Positions 1-8,188 of a stretch of DNA of 11,296 bases are shown piece after piece. A model generated the notes under the pieces. It ran no database searches and was not told the origin of the DNA. It was given only the letters and a program-made list of their open reading frames with translations. The translations under genes and the position numbers were made by a program. Each line of letters starts with the position of its first letter. The first letter of the stretch is position 1. Origin of the DNA: an uncultured Cellvibrio sp. (GTDB taxonomy: Bacteria; Pseudomonadota; Gammaproteobacteria; Pseudomonadales; Cellvibrionaceae); assembly GCA_946482345.1 (NCBI GenBank), contig CAMLRJ010000059.1:1-11296 (forward strand), given 5' to 3'.

Positions 1-778
1 CTGTACTGCCTGCAATTGCAGTATGACCCGCGATTGCTGTATTGCGACCAATTTTTACGTTGTGCGCTATCTGCACCAGATTGTCGATGATGACACCATC
101 TTCGATTACCGTATCATCCAATGCGCCTCTGTCGATGCAACTATTAGCGCCAATCTCCACTTTATTGCCAATAACAACTCCACCAAGTTGATGGATCTTC
201 AACCATCCGTCATCCAGAGGTGCAAAACCAAAACCATCTGCCCCTACAACACAACCACTGTGAAGCAAACATTCAGAACCAATTTTAATTCCATGATAAA
301 GGGTAACGTTGGCTCGCAATTCTGTGTGTGCACCAATTTCTGTTGCATCGCCAATAACACAACCTGCACCTATAACAACACCATCACCCAAAACAACATG
401 ATCGCCAACAACAACTTGGGGACCCAGACTGACATTCTTGCCTATAACAACAGAATCACCTATTACAGCCGACGCATGAATACCTGCAGTTTGCACAGGT
501 GTAGCGCTGAAAAGCGCGCTCAATCTGGCATAAGCCAAATAAGGTTTCGCAACAATTATTTTGTTTCCTGAAAATTCATTTACCAACGAGGAATTAATTA
601 ACACTGCACCTGCGGAGGTTGATAACAGATATTTTTTGTAAACCGGATTCGCGATAAAACTTAGATGATTGGGTGTTGCTGTCTGTAAGCTGGCGATCCC
701 ATTCACTTGATGGTTTTCATCTCCATGCAGCTCGGCATCCAGATGCCGAGCAATTTCTTTTAGCGTAAAGAAGCGCAT
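1..778 (-). CDS. lpxD: UDP-3-O-(3-hydroxyacyl)glucosamine N-acyltransferase LpxD (3' end cut by window edge)
   Basis: LpxD adds the second (N-linked) 3-hydroxyacyl chain to UDP-3-O-acylglucosamine from acyl-ACP, the third step of lipid A synthesis, in the cytoplasm. The visible 259 residues hold the N-terminal uridine-binding domain (about 1-100, with LDAELHGD at 13-20) and then a long run of hexapeptide repeats typical of the left-handed beta-helix acyltransferases (VVIG, VEIG and similar units from about 105). The motif GADGFGFAP lies at 179-187, and the catalytic histidine sits in QIAHNV at residue 239, the same number as in E. coli. The remaining part (roughly 80 residues in the family) lies outside the window. 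I chose the ATG at 778 because its N-terminus aligns without offset to E. coli LpxD. An in-frame GTG at 796 is possible but adds six unconserved residues. No clear Shine-Dalgarno sequence precedes the ATG, so translation may be coupled to skp 22 bp upstream. Confidence 0.96.
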   Translation of the reverse strand, partial: MRFFTLKEIARHLDAELHGDENHQVNGIASLQTATPNHLSFIANPVYKKYLLSTSAGAVLINSSLVNEFSGNKIIVAKPYLAYARLSALFSATPVQTAGIHASAVIGDSVVIGKNVSLGPQVVVGDHVVLGDGVVIGAGCVIGDATEIGAHTELRANVTLYHGIKIGSECLLHSGCVVGADGFGFAPLDDGWLKIHQLGGVVIGNKVEIGANSCIDRGALDDTVIEDGVIIDNLVQIAHNVKIGRNTAIAGHTAIAGST

Positions 779-800
779 GAATCTAGATGTAATCACTGCA

Positions 801-1313
801 TTATTTTGCCTTGTTCAAGGCTTCAATTAATTTGGGCGTGTAATCACTTTTGGGATCCAAATGAACCAAAGCACGAGGACTTACCACCATTGAAATACCC
901 TCGGCAGCAATAATTTGTTTCATCGCAGCTTCAAGTTTCGGACTCAACTCTTTAACAATTTCCTGACGCAAGTTCATCTCTGCCTGTTCCATTTTTTTCT
1001 TTTGTGTTTGGAAGTCCTGAACCAGTGTTTGGTATTTTTTTTCATTTTCTGCTTTTTGTTCTTTGCTCCAGGTCATACCATCTTTTTTTGCCAGAGCATC
1101 AAGATTTTTAAGTTCGGCATACTTGAGCTCAGCATTGGCTTTAACTGCTGCGTATTCTGCATTCTTGTTAAATTGTTCAATTTTGGTTTTTGCAAAATTA
1201 GTGGAGAAGATAGCTGCTTCGGGATCCATAGCGATGATCTTTCCCTGAGCCAAACAAACAACAGGTGCCAACACCAAAATCACAGCTAGCAACATTTTTT
1301 TTATAATTAACAC
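801..1313 (-). CDS. skp: periplasmic chaperone Skp/OmpH
   Basis: Skp is a trimeric periplasmic chaperone that holds unfolded outer-membrane proteins between the Sec translocon and the BAM complex. The 170-residue product starts with a Sec signal peptide (basic IIKK, hydrophobic residues 7-20, probable cleavage after Ala22 in CLA-QG). Next comes the conserved first beta strand (KIIAMDPEAAIFS) and a lysine- and glutamate-rich helical segment of about 40-130, which would form the tentacle coiled coil. It closes with the ISMVVSPRALVHLDP strand region of the OmpH family. Cys20 lacks a small residue before it, so this is not a lipobox. The start is GTG at 1313, preceded by GAGGAAA eight bases upstream. 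The alternative ATG at 1295 has no ribosome-binding site and would cut the basic region of the signal peptide. Its place between bamA and lpxD is the usual one. Confidence 0.95.
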   Translation of the reverse strand: MLIIKKMLLAVILVLAPVVCLAQGKIIAMDPEAAIFSTNFAKTKIEQFNKNAEYAAVKANAELKYAELKNLDALAKKDGMTWSKEQKAENEKKYQTLVQDFQTQKKKMEQAEMNLRQEIVKELSPKLEAAMKQIIAAEGISMVVSPRALVHLDPKSDYTPKLIEALNKAK

Positions 1314-1318
1314 AATAG

Positions 1319-1325
1319 TTTCCTC
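1319..1325 (-). promoter_or_regulatory. Shine-Dalgarno site deciding the GTG start of skp
   Basis: Minus-strand GAGGAAA, with GAGG ending 8 bases before the GTG at 1313. The downstream ATG at 1295 has only an A/T-rich leader and no purine box, so this site supports GTG initiation. Confidence 0.75.
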
Positions 1326-1349
1326 ACAAGTAAAAACGAATTATCAAAA

Positions 1350-4001
1350 CTAGAAAGTTTGACCCATAGTAAACTGGAAGTTTTCTGTCTGGTCGTACTC
1401 TGATTCATTGATTGGTTTGGCGATACTGAACGTCATGGGGCCAAACCCGGAAATCCAGGTCAGGCCAAGGCCAACTGAAGCGCGCACATTATCCATACTT
1501 ACGTCATAACAATTCAATTGTTTTTCACCGCAGTCAGTATCAAATACATTTCCGGCATCAAAAAACAGAGTTGTTTGCACAGAGCGCTGGTCTTTTATAA
1601 ACGGTAGGGGGAAGAGTATTTCAGCTCCGCCTTCAAGAAGGATATTACCGCCAAAAGCTCCCCTGTTTCGTCCCAGGTAAATGCTGCCGTAATCGTAGAG
1701 CAACTTGCCCTGGTCACACCCCAGATTTTGCTGGTACTGGCTGGCACAGAGTACATAGGCAGTACCAAATTGCTCATTGTCCTGAGCAATTCCATCGCCG
1801 TTAATATCATCCCAAGCCAAGGGTAATCCGTAACTGTCTCTGATATTTCTGGGTGTCGCTACCGGTGTACCCAATGGCCCCAGGGTGTTTCTTTCGTAGC
1901 CCCTCACCGAACCCAAACCACCCGCATAATAATGCTCGAAAAATGGAAGCTCATCCAAATCACCATAAGCACCAGCATAACCCACCTCTGCTCTCAACTT
2001 TAAAGTGAAGTCACCCCATATCGGAAAAAACTGTTGCGCAGAGAAATTGGCTTTGTAATAAGTCAAATCCCCTCCTGGCAAGGAGACTTCCGCTGAAAGC
2101 ATTTGTGATGAACCCCGATTCGGCAATATCCCGCGATTCAATGTCGATCTCATCCAGCTCACACCGGCCTGAATATCATTAAATACGTCGCCGTGACGAT
2201 CCAGAAAACCCTCCTCGCCCAGCATGGATTCGGTAAAGGGTTTTGCTGTTATTGTGCCTTCTGGAAAATCCAGCCCGCTGAGATATCTTTCCTGAAGTAA
2301 TTCAATATCATCAAGATCCAAATACCCCACCTCATCAAACCAGTTAGGTGTACGAATAATTTCCTGCGACGAATAATTGGTCGCTTCTATTTCAAGATTC
2401 CTGACACCAATTTCGAAACCGATACGCTCAATATCAGAAACCGGATAACCGAAATTCATTTTTGCACCGTAAGTATTGGTGCTGAACGGCGTAATGTTGT
2501 ATTTGCCGTAATCACTTTGCGTGTAATAAATGCTCATGCCACGACTGATGCCATCGGCTGTGAAATAAGGGTCGTTGTAATTAAAGCTGTAAGCCGTCTG
2601 GTATTTGTTTTGACTGAAATTAAACCCAACCTGTTTTCCGGTTCCAAACCAGTTGGACTGTTGGATATTCGCCGAAAACATCAAACCATAAACTTGACCA
2701 TAACCGATTTGCAAACCCATGCTGCCGGAAGGTTGCTCTTCCACTGTGTACTCAACATCTACCTGATCTGATGTACCGGGCACTTCTTTATTTTCAACTT
2801 TTACTTCCTTGAAGTAACCCAAGCGCTCCAATCTGACTTTGGAAATTTCAATCTGCGCAGAGTTGGCGGAACCCCCTTCCATTTGTCTCATTTCGCGACG
2901 AAGGACTTCATCCAATGTTTTGAGGTTACCGCGGAAATTAATACGATTAACATAAGCACGCTTGCCAGGTTCAACCATAAACGTCACTTTCACGGTTTTA
3001 TCGTCTTCATTTTTTTCTGTAATCCCTTCAACTTTGGCAAAGGTATAACCCTGATTACCCAACACCTTGGTGACTGTTTCTTCTGATGTTGTCATTAAAA
3101 TTTGAGAGAAAGTTTGATCTTTTCTAACCAACAACAAACTTTGAATTATTTTTTCGTCCAGAATGGGATCACCTGCCAGTTCAACATCACTGACTTTGTA
3201 GACATCGCCTTCTGTGACGTTAACTGTAATAAAAATTTTTGATTTGTCGGGGCTCAGCGACACTTGTGATGAATCGACTTTAAAGTTCAAATAACCACGA
3301 TCAAGATAATAAGACTCGAGGGTTTCCAGATCTCCTTTCATTTTTTCTTTATTGTATTTGTCATTGCCAGAAATCCATGACCAGAAGCCGGAATTTTTCA
3401 GTTCAAATAATTCCAGAAGCTCCAAATCCTTAAAAACCTTGTTGCCCACAATATTGATTTGTTTAATACGGGATGGGCTACCTTCAGTGATATTCACTGT
3501 CACGCGAACCTGATTGCGCGGTAAATCTTTTATTTTTACTTTAACACTGGCACCGTAACGCCCCTGATTCACATATTCTCTTTGTAACGATTGGGAAATA
3601 CCTTCCAGTGTAGCGCGTTTGAAAATTTGACCTTCTGATAAATTGTTTTCTTTCAAACTGTCCATCAGATTTTCCGTTTTAATGGCTTTATTTCCTTTTA
3701 AAACAATTTTGTTAATCGCAGGGCGCTCTTTGATCACCAAAACCAACACATCGCCATCACGTTTAATAGCAACATCAGCAAAGAATCCTACTTTGAATAA
3801 TTCGCGAGTTGCGTTTTGAATCTCATCCTGAGTTACCGTATCGCCAACACGAATAGGTAGAGCACTGAAGACTGTACCGGCAGAGACGCGCTGCAGACCT
3901 TCAACACGAATATCACTGACACGAAATGTCTGCGCATAAACTGAAATGGATAAGCACAACAACATCACACCACAAAAACTTCGAATCAACACTTGCATCA
4001 T
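1350..4001 (-). CDS. bamA: outer-membrane protein assembly factor BamA (Omp85 family)
   Basis: BamA is the essential pore-forming core of the BAM complex, which folds beta-barrel proteins into the outer membrane. A signal peptide (about 1-23, cleavage near VYA-QT) leads to five POTRA domains (about 24-91, 92-172, 175-263, 266-344, 347-421, by alignment with E. coli) and a C-terminal 16-strand barrel from about 428. The diagnostic loop-6 motif VRGY is at 699-702, and the protein ends in an aromatic-terminated strand (FQFTMGQTF). At 883 residues it is about 70 longer than E. coli BamA (810). The extra length lies mainly in two predicted extracellular stretches, about 545-605 (acidic) and 711-786 (loop 6). 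Loop 6 holds an EF-hand-like segment at 732-743 and a Cys752/Cys762 pair with the same spacing as the E. coli loop-6 disulfide. A second pair, Cys824/Cys831, follows. Two adjacent ATGs (4001, 3998) can start it, and neither has a strong Shine-Dalgarno site. Confidence 0.98.
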   Translation of the reverse strand: MMQVLIRSFCGVMLLCLSISVYAQTFRVSDIRVEGLQRVSAGTVFSALPIRVGDTVTQDEIQNATRELFKVGFFADVAIKRDGDVLVLVIKERPAINKIVLKGNKAIKTENLMDSLKENNLSEGQIFKRATLEGISQSLQREYVNQGRYGASVKVKIKDLPRNQVRVTVNITEGSPSRIKQINIVGNKVFKDLELLELFELKNSGFWSWISGNDKYNKEKMKGDLETLESYYLDRGYLNFKVDSSQVSLSPDKSKIFITVNVTEGDVYKVSDVELAGDPILDEKIIQSLLLVRKDQTFSQILMTTSEETVTKVLGNQGYTFAKVEGITEKNEDDKTVKVTFMVEPGKRAYVNRINFRGNLKTLDEVLRREMRQMEGGSANSAQIEISKVRLERLGYFKEVKVENKEVPGTSDQVDVEYTVEEQPSGSMGLQIGYGQVYGLMFSANIQQSNWFGTGKQVGFNFSQNKYQTAYSFNYNDPYFTADGISRGMSIYYTQSDYGKYNITPFSTNTYGAKMNFGYPVSDIERIGFEIGVRNLEIEATNYSSQEIIRTPNWFDEVGYLDLDDIELLQERYLSGLDFPEGTITAKPFTESMLGEEGFLDRHGDVFNDIQAGVSWMRSTLNRGILPNRGSSQMLSAEVSLPGGDLTYYKANFSAQQFFPIWGDFTLKLRAEVGYAGAYGDLDELPFFEHYYAGGLGSVRGYERNTLGPLGTPVATPRNIRDSYGLPLAWDDINGDGIAQDNEQFGTAYVLCASQYQQNLGCDQGKLLYDYGSIYLGRNRGAFGGNILLEGGAEILFPLPFIKDQRSVQTTLFFDAGNVFDTDCGEKQLNCYDVSMDNVRASVGLGLTWISGFGPMTFSIAKPINESEYDQTENFQFTMGQTF

Positions 4002-4030
4002 ATTTATATTTTCTATTAAACGGAAAGTTA

Positions 4031-4070
4031 CAGGCTTCCAGCAAAACTGCGGTCTGAAAACTAAAGCCTG
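4031..4070. repeat. 7-bp inverted repeat at the rseP stop/bamA leader
   Basis: CAGGCTT at 4031-4037 pairs with AAGCCTG at 4064-4070 across a 26-base loop that itself can form small pairs. It spans the rseP stop codon (4061-4063). No T run follows on the transcript side, so it does not look like an intrinsic terminator. It might be an RNA fold or processing site between rseP and bamA, or chance. Confidence 0.35.
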
Positions 4071-5410
4071 GTGAAATCGTTATACAAAGCAAAAAGGCTC
4101 AAGCAGATAATCAACGTAAAACCGATTTGGTTGCCCCAGCTTTGAATTCTCTCGGACACTGGTTTTCCCCGAATTACTTCAAACAGGTAATAAAATAAGT
4201 GCCCGCCATCCAAAACAGGAATGGGTAAAAGGTTAAAAATCGCGAGCGATATACTGATAATCACCAGAAAATAAACAAAACTCTCCAAGCCGGTCTTTGC
4301 TGAAGAGCCCGCCACCTTAGCAATGGTTACTGGCCCACTCAAGTTCTTAGTGGAAATTTCTCCAACAATCAGCTTCTTGATTGACAAAAGGATAAAACCG
4401 GATGTGTCCCAGGTTTTATCTACTGCTTTCACAAATGCGGTAATGACGGAATAATTCTGTAGCCGCAGCAAACTTTCATCCACTGGCTGCGGCAAATAGC
4501 CCATACCCACTTTACCCAGAGATTTACCTGTGGATCTATCCAATTGTGGCGTCACCTGTAACTGTAACTCTTGCCCGGCACGAACTACCCATACATCCAA
4601 AGTTTGTTGCGGATGGCTCTGTACCAACTCAACCCACTCGGCGAAATCTTTTATGGGTTGATCTCCCACTTTCACAATACGATCACCCGATTGAAACCCG
4701 GCTCTTTCGGCTGGCGAATTTTTTATAACCTCACCTACGATTGGTGCAATAGGGAAATAGAGCTCGATCCCCAAGCCTTTTACCGGATCGGGATCAGCAC
4801 TGTCCTTGAGCCAATCTTGTAATTGTCCGTGCAAACGATACTCATAACTTGAATCCGCATAGGCAACACTGACTTCGATTGAGCCCGTTTCCCCCAGACG
4901 CCTGGCCAATGCCCTGTTCAGATCTGCCCATGTCGGCGTGGGAATACCGTCCACAGCTAATATTTCCTGCCCCGCCTCTATGCCCATACTTTTGGCAACC
5001 GAGTCGGGCATCACATCTCCCACCTTGGGAATCAAACTCCTTTCGCCACCCAGAAGAAGCACCCACAAAAGCAATATTGCCAACAACAAATTGGCGACAG
5101 GTCCTGCAGCGACTATAGCGATGCGTTTCCACACAGATTGATTATTGAAAGCTTGATGCCGCTCGGACTCAGGAACATCCCCCTCACGCTCATCCAGCAT
5201 TTTGACGTATCCGCCCAGTGGCAAGGCCGAAAGACAATATTCAGTACCCGATTTGTCTCTGATAGACCAAAGTATTTTTCCAAAGCCAATCGAAAAACGC
5301 AGGACTTTTACACCGCATCGTCTGGCGACGTAGAAATGGCCAAACTCGTGCACCGCCACCAAAATAATCAGCGCAACCAGAAAGAATAAAATCGTTTCAA
5401 CCCAATACAC
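4061..5410 (-). CDS. rseP: RseP site-2 protease (inner-membrane zinc metalloprotease)
   Basis: RseP (MucP in Pseudomonas) is the intramembrane protease that makes the second cut in the anti-sigma factor RseA/MucA, releasing the envelope-stress sigma factor, and also clears remnant signal peptides. The 449-residue product has the zinc-binding HEFGH motif at 21-25 in the first membrane helix (H21, E22, H25). The third zinc ligand is probably Asp401 in the second motif, NLLPIPVLDG (393-402). GFG at 42-44 begins the membrane-reentrant segment. Two periplasmic PDZ domains (about 125-215 and 220-290) lie between membrane helices at about 97-120 and 375-395, with a last helix near 428-443. Length matches E. 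coli RseP (450). It starts with GTG at 5410, one base after the dxr stop codon, with a consensus AGGAGG inside the end of dxr. It is followed by bamA after 59 bp, linking stress signalling with barrel assembly. Confidence 0.97.
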   Translation of the reverse strand: MYWVETILFFLVALIILVAVHEFGHFYVARRCGVKVLRFSIGFGKILWSIRDKSGTEYCLSALPLGGYVKMLDEREGDVPESERHQAFNNQSVWKRIAIVAAGPVANLLLAILLLWVLLLGGERSLIPKVGDVMPDSVAKSMGIEAGQEILAVDGIPTPTWADLNRALARRLGETGSIEVSVAYADSSYEYRLHGQLQDWLKDSADPDPVKGLGIELYFPIAPIVGEVIKNSPAERAGFQSGDRIVKVGDQPIKDFAEWVELVQSHPQQTLDVWVVRAGQELQLQVTPQLDRSTGKSLGKVGMGYLPQPVDESLLRLQNYSVITAFVKAVDKTWDTSGFILLSIKKLIVGEISTKNLSGPVTIAKVAGSSAKTGLESFVYFLVIISISLAIFNLLPIPVLDGGHLFYYLFEVIRGKPVSERIQSWGNQIGFTLIICLSLFALYNDFTRL

Positions 5411-5411
5411 C

Positions 5412-6611
5412 CTAGCCTCCTGTTTGGACTAATTGCCGGGCCAGGCTGCGAGCCTGGGCATCGGCGGCTTGGACATGAGCCAGATCAGAGGGTTCAGTCA
5501 CAATCATTTTTTGCATGACGTCTGAAATAATCTGCGGGATTCTGGTAAAGCCAATTCTCCTATCCAGAAATGCATCCACAGCAACTTCGTTAGCTGCATT
5601 CAGAATTGCAGGTGCTGTTCCCGCTGTTTTAGCTGCCGCCTCCGCCAATGCCAAACAGGGGAAGCGTTGATAATCCGGCGCTGAAAAATCCAGACGCGCA
5701 GTCGCAATCAAATCGAGGCTGGCAACACCGGATTCCATTCGTTCAGGCCAGGCCAAAGCATGGGCTATAGGGGTACGCATATCCGGATTGCCCAATTGCG
5801 CCAACACCGAACCATCTACGTACTCCACCATGGAATGAATGACACTTTGTGGATGAATGACTACCTGGATTTGTTCGGGTTTTGCATTGAATAACCAACA
5901 GGCTTCAATTAACTCCAATCCTTTGTTCAACATGGTCGCCGAATCGACAGAAATTTTCCTGCCCATACTCCAATTGGGATGGGCACAGGCTTGCTCCGGC
6001 GTGACAGTGTTTAATTCCGCTAAAGGCGTATTGCGAAAGGGACCACCTGATGCCGTCAATAAAATTTTTCTCACACCACAACTGACAGGATTTGATGATA
6101 AATCGGCGGTTCGGTGATTGGGCAAACACTGAAATATCGCATTATGTTCACTATCGATAGGCAATAAAGTGGCTTTGTGTTTGATTACGGCCTGGGTAAA
6201 TAAACCACCGGCCATCACCAGAGACTCTTTATTGGCAAGCAATACTTTCTTACCGGATTTGACAGCCGCCATTGTGGGCAATAAACCGGCTGCACCCACA
6301 ATTGCCGCCATCACCATATCCACTTCCGATGCAGACGCCACTTGTGCCAGAGCATCAACACCCGTCAACACCTCGGTCGGGCATTGGTGTTTTTTTAATT
6401 CGGTTTGCAAATCGACTGCGTGTACTGAATCCACCAATACCGCATAACGGGGACGGTGCTGTAAACATTGCACCGCCAGAAGCTGCCAGCGCTTGTCTGC
6501 TGTCAGTGCAAAGACTTGATATTTGTCCTGATGGCGCGAAAGCACATCCAACGTACTAACACCTATGGAACCCGTTGCTCCCAAGACGGTAATTTGCTGA
6601 AGATGCGGCAT
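5412..6611 (-). CDS. dxr: 1-deoxy-D-xylulose-5-phosphate reductoisomerase (DXR/IspC)
   Basis: DXR converts 1-deoxy-D-xylulose 5-phosphate to 2-C-methyl-D-erythritol 4-phosphate with NADPH, the committed step of the MEP isoprenoid pathway and the fosmidomycin target. The 399-residue protein has the NADPH-binding GATGSIG at 11-17 and the NKES motif at 127-130. Metal ligands are Asp153 and Glu155 in PIDSEH and Glu233 in LNKGLE, equivalent to E. coli D150, E152 and E231. The SGG motif is at 188-190, HPQSVIHS begins near 253, and the flexible active-site flap contains GNPDMRTP. Length matches the family (E. coli 398). The ATG at 6611 is two bases past the cdsA stop codon, with a modest AGGT upstream. 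Here it sits between cdsA and rseP, the Pseudomonas-type position. Its product feeds the isoprenoid chain that uppS, two genes upstream in the transcript, elongates. Confidence 0.98.
   Translation of the reverse strand: MPHLQQITVLGATGSIGVSTLDVLSRHQDKYQVFALTADKRWQLLAVQCLQHRPRYAVLVDSVHAVDLQTELKKHQCPTEVLTGVDALAQVASASEVDMVMAAIVGAAGLLPTMAAVKSGKKVLLANKESLVMAGGLFTQAVIKHKATLLPIDSEHNAIFQCLPNHRTADLSSNPVSCGVRKILLTASGGPFRNTPLAELNTVTPEQACAHPNWSMGRKISVDSATMLNKGLELIEACWLFNAKPEQIQVVIHPQSVIHSMVEYVDGSVLAQLGNPDMRTPIAHALAWPERMESGVASLDLIATARLDFSAPDYQRFPCLALAEAAAKTAGTAPAILNAANEVAVDAFLDRRIGFTRIPQIISDVMQKMIVTEPSDLAHVQAADAQARSLARQLVQTGG
5416..5421 (-). promoter_or_regulatory. consensus Shine-Dalgarno site for the rseP GTG start
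   Basis: Minus-strand AGGAGG lies five bases before the GTG at 5410. It is embedded in the last codons and just ahead of the stop codon of dxr. A perfect site with a GTG start implies efficient re-initiation by ribosomes finishing dxr. Confidence 0.85.
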
Positions 6612-6613
6612 AT

Positions 6614-7462
6614 TTAACCTGCAGCACCAAACAAGCCACTGGTCATCAACGCCAGCGCAAATACCGGAGCCGCAGCTGTAACACCATCGACCCGATCAAG
6701 AATGCCGCCATGCCCGGGAAGAATAGTGCCACTGTCCTTCACACCTGCATGACGCTTAACCATAGATTCCAATAAATCTCCCAATACTGAAATCAGACTG
6801 GTGGGCACTATCACCGCCAAAATTAACCCGGGAGCCAATCCAAAGAAGAAAGCCAGAATAAATGCCAATAACAGGTTGGCAATCAAGCCGCCAGCAAAAC
6901 CTTCCCATGTTTTTCCAGGGCTAACAGCTACAGCCAACTTACGCTTACCGAAACGGCGCCCCACAAAATAACCACCGGTATCAGCAACCGCCACCACCAG
7001 AAACAGGAGAATAATCAACCAATGACCTTCTGCCTGCTGACGAACATAAACCAGTGCAACCCAGGTAGGCACCAGCACAAACAAGCCCATCAACAAACGC
7101 AGAGCTTTGTGCCCCCACAAAATGGCACTTGAGGGATAACCCTGAACCAAAAGCAAAGCCACAGCCCAAAAACTGCAGCCGACAATCAGTAATTGCTGGA
7201 CAGATTGCAGATCCAATTGCGGCGTTGCTTCACCGGTAAAATCAATCCAAAAAGAAATACCTGACAACCCAACAGCGACCAACAACACATAGGCCACACG
7301 CAAAAGTGGCTGCACAATATTCGATAAACTGGCCCACTCCCATGCGCCAATCAACACCACCGCAGCCATAAAAAATGCAAAGTAGCCGGATGGCAAAATA
7401 AATAATGCAGACAAAAAAATCGCTGTGATAATTAACGCCGTAATCACACGCTGCTTAAGCAT
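6614..7462 (-). CDS. cdsA: phosphatidate cytidylyltransferase (CDP-diglyceride synthase)
   Basis: CdsA makes CDP-diacylglycerol from phosphatidic acid and CTP, the branch point for all bacterial phospholipids, in the inner membrane. The 282-residue product is strongly hydrophobic with about eight predicted membrane helices. It carries the full family signature near the C-terminus (residues 233-259: [20 protein letters not shown]), including the metal-binding KD and DRVD acidic residues. Upstream motifs are [14 protein letters not shown] at 160-173 and [12 protein letters not shown] at 181-192. I prefer the ATG at 7462, because AGGTGA lies just before it and the N-terminus MLKQR aligns with E. 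coli MLKYR. A GTG at 7468 would add two residues but has its purine box too close. The start overlaps the uppS stop codon by 8 bp, implying coupled translation. The dxr start follows 2 bp after the stop. Confidence 0.96.
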   Translation of the reverse strand: MLKQRVITALIITAIFLSALFILPSGYFAFFMAAVVLIGAWEWASLSNIVQPLLRVAYVLLVAVGLSGISFWIDFTGEATPQLDLQSVQQLLIVGCSFWAVALLLVQGYPSSAILWGHKALRLLMGLFVLVPTWVALVYVRQQAEGHWLIILLFLVVAVADTGGYFVGRRFGKRKLAVAVSPGKTWEGFAGGLIANLLLAFILAFFFGLAPGLILAVIVPTSLISVLGDLLESMVKRHAGVKDSGTILPGHGGILDRVDGVTAAAPVFALALMTSGLFGAAG

Positions 7463-8186
7463 GTTCACCTGCCTCGATTTGATCGCCAGTCATACCATAA
7501 CGGCGCTGGCGCTGATGGAAACTTTCAGCCGCTTTTTTTAATTCTTCGCCATCAAAATCAGGCCAGAGTTTTTCGCTAAAATAAAGCTCGGCATAAGCCG
7601 CTTGCCAAAGTAAAAAATTGGAAATACGTATTTCGCCGCCGGTGCGAATTAATAAATCCAGTGGCGGCAAATCATAAGTGGAAATATGTTGATCCAATAA
7701 ATCTTCCGTAATCTGTTCAGCGGTCAATTCACCGGCGGCGACTTTTTCAGCCAATTTTTTTGCCGATTGCGCCACATCCCAACGCCCACCGTAATCAGCG
7801 GCAATCACCAAAGTTGTTGATCCACCTGCGGTCAGTGCTTCTGCATCAGCAATTGCTTTTTGAATAGCAGGGCTAAAACGTTCACGATTACCAATGACAC
7901 GCAAGGCCACATTTTTTTTCTTTAGCGCCTTGGCTTCATTTTTTAAATACAGCAAAAACAACGACATCAGCGCTTCAACTTCTACAGGTGGCCTACGCCA
8001 ATTTTCACTGCTGAAAGCAAAAACTGTCAGAACCTGAATATTCAATTCCTGACAAGCTGACATCACATCACGAATACGTTCAACACCGACTTTATGCCCG
8101 GAAACTCCGGGCATTCCGCGTTGCTTCGCCCAACGATTGTTGCCATCCATAATAATCGCCACGTGGCGAAGAGATTGTTCACTCAC
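7455..8186 (-). CDS. uppS: undecaprenyl diphosphate synthase (cis-prenyltransferase)
   Basis: UppS (IspU) adds eight cis isoprene units from isopentenyl diphosphate to farnesyl diphosphate. The product is the C55 lipid carrier used for peptidoglycan and O-antigen, so it uses the end product of the MEP pathway begun by dxr in the same operon. The 243-residue protein has the catalytic Asp14 in the conserved IIMDGNNRWA segment (11-20), the GHK motif at 30-32 and AFSSENWRRP at 57-66. The C-terminal RTGGEIRISNFLLWQ (181-195) has Arg181, Arg187 and Ser189 for binding the isopentenyl diphosphate, and Glu200 in AYAELYF is the probable Mg ligand. The start is GTG at 8186, two bases past the frr stop, with a weak GGCGG upstream, so translation probably depends on re-initiation. 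The N-terminus is shorter than in E. coli before the core begins, but all catalytic parts are present. Confidence 0.97.
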   Translation of the reverse strand: MSEQSLRHVAIIMDGNNRWAKQRGMPGVSGHKVGVERIRDVMSACQELNIQVLTVFAFSSENWRRPPVEVEALMSLFLLYLKNEAKALKKKNVALRVIGNRERFSPAIQKAIADAEALTAGGSTTLVIAADYGGRWDVAQSAKKLAEKVAAGELTAEQITEDLLDQHISTYDLPPLDLLIRTGGEIRISNFLLWQAAYAELYFSEKLWPDFDGEELKKAAESFHQRQRRYGMTGDQIEAGEHA

Positions 8187-8188
8187 AC

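Noticed and set aside
369..452. 12-base direct repeat CCTATAACAACA at 369-380 and 441-452
   Set aside because: The copies are 72 bp apart, exactly 24 codons, and both encode part of the VVIG hexapeptide units of LpxD. They are explained by protein repeats.
23..571. Long plus-strand open frame opposite lpxD (182 codons)
   Set aside because: It is rich in Asn, Thr and Cys, and arises from the antisense of the hexapeptide-repeat codons of lpxD. There is no ribosome-binding site and no recognisable family.
915..1289. Plus-strand open frame opposite skp (124 codons), rich in Phe and Cys
   Set aside because: It is the antisense of the Lys/Glu-rich coiled coil of skp. The Phe/Leu richness is what the complement of AAA/GAA codons gives.
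4002..4031. GTAACTT at 4025-4031 as a sigma-E -35 element for bamA
   Set aside because: No matching -10 element is found at the usual spacing, and it would leave almost no leader before the ATG.
7463..7468. GTG at 7468 as the start of cdsA
   Set aside because: Its purine box would be too close. The ATG at 7462 has AGGTGA upstream and aligns with the E. coli N-terminus.
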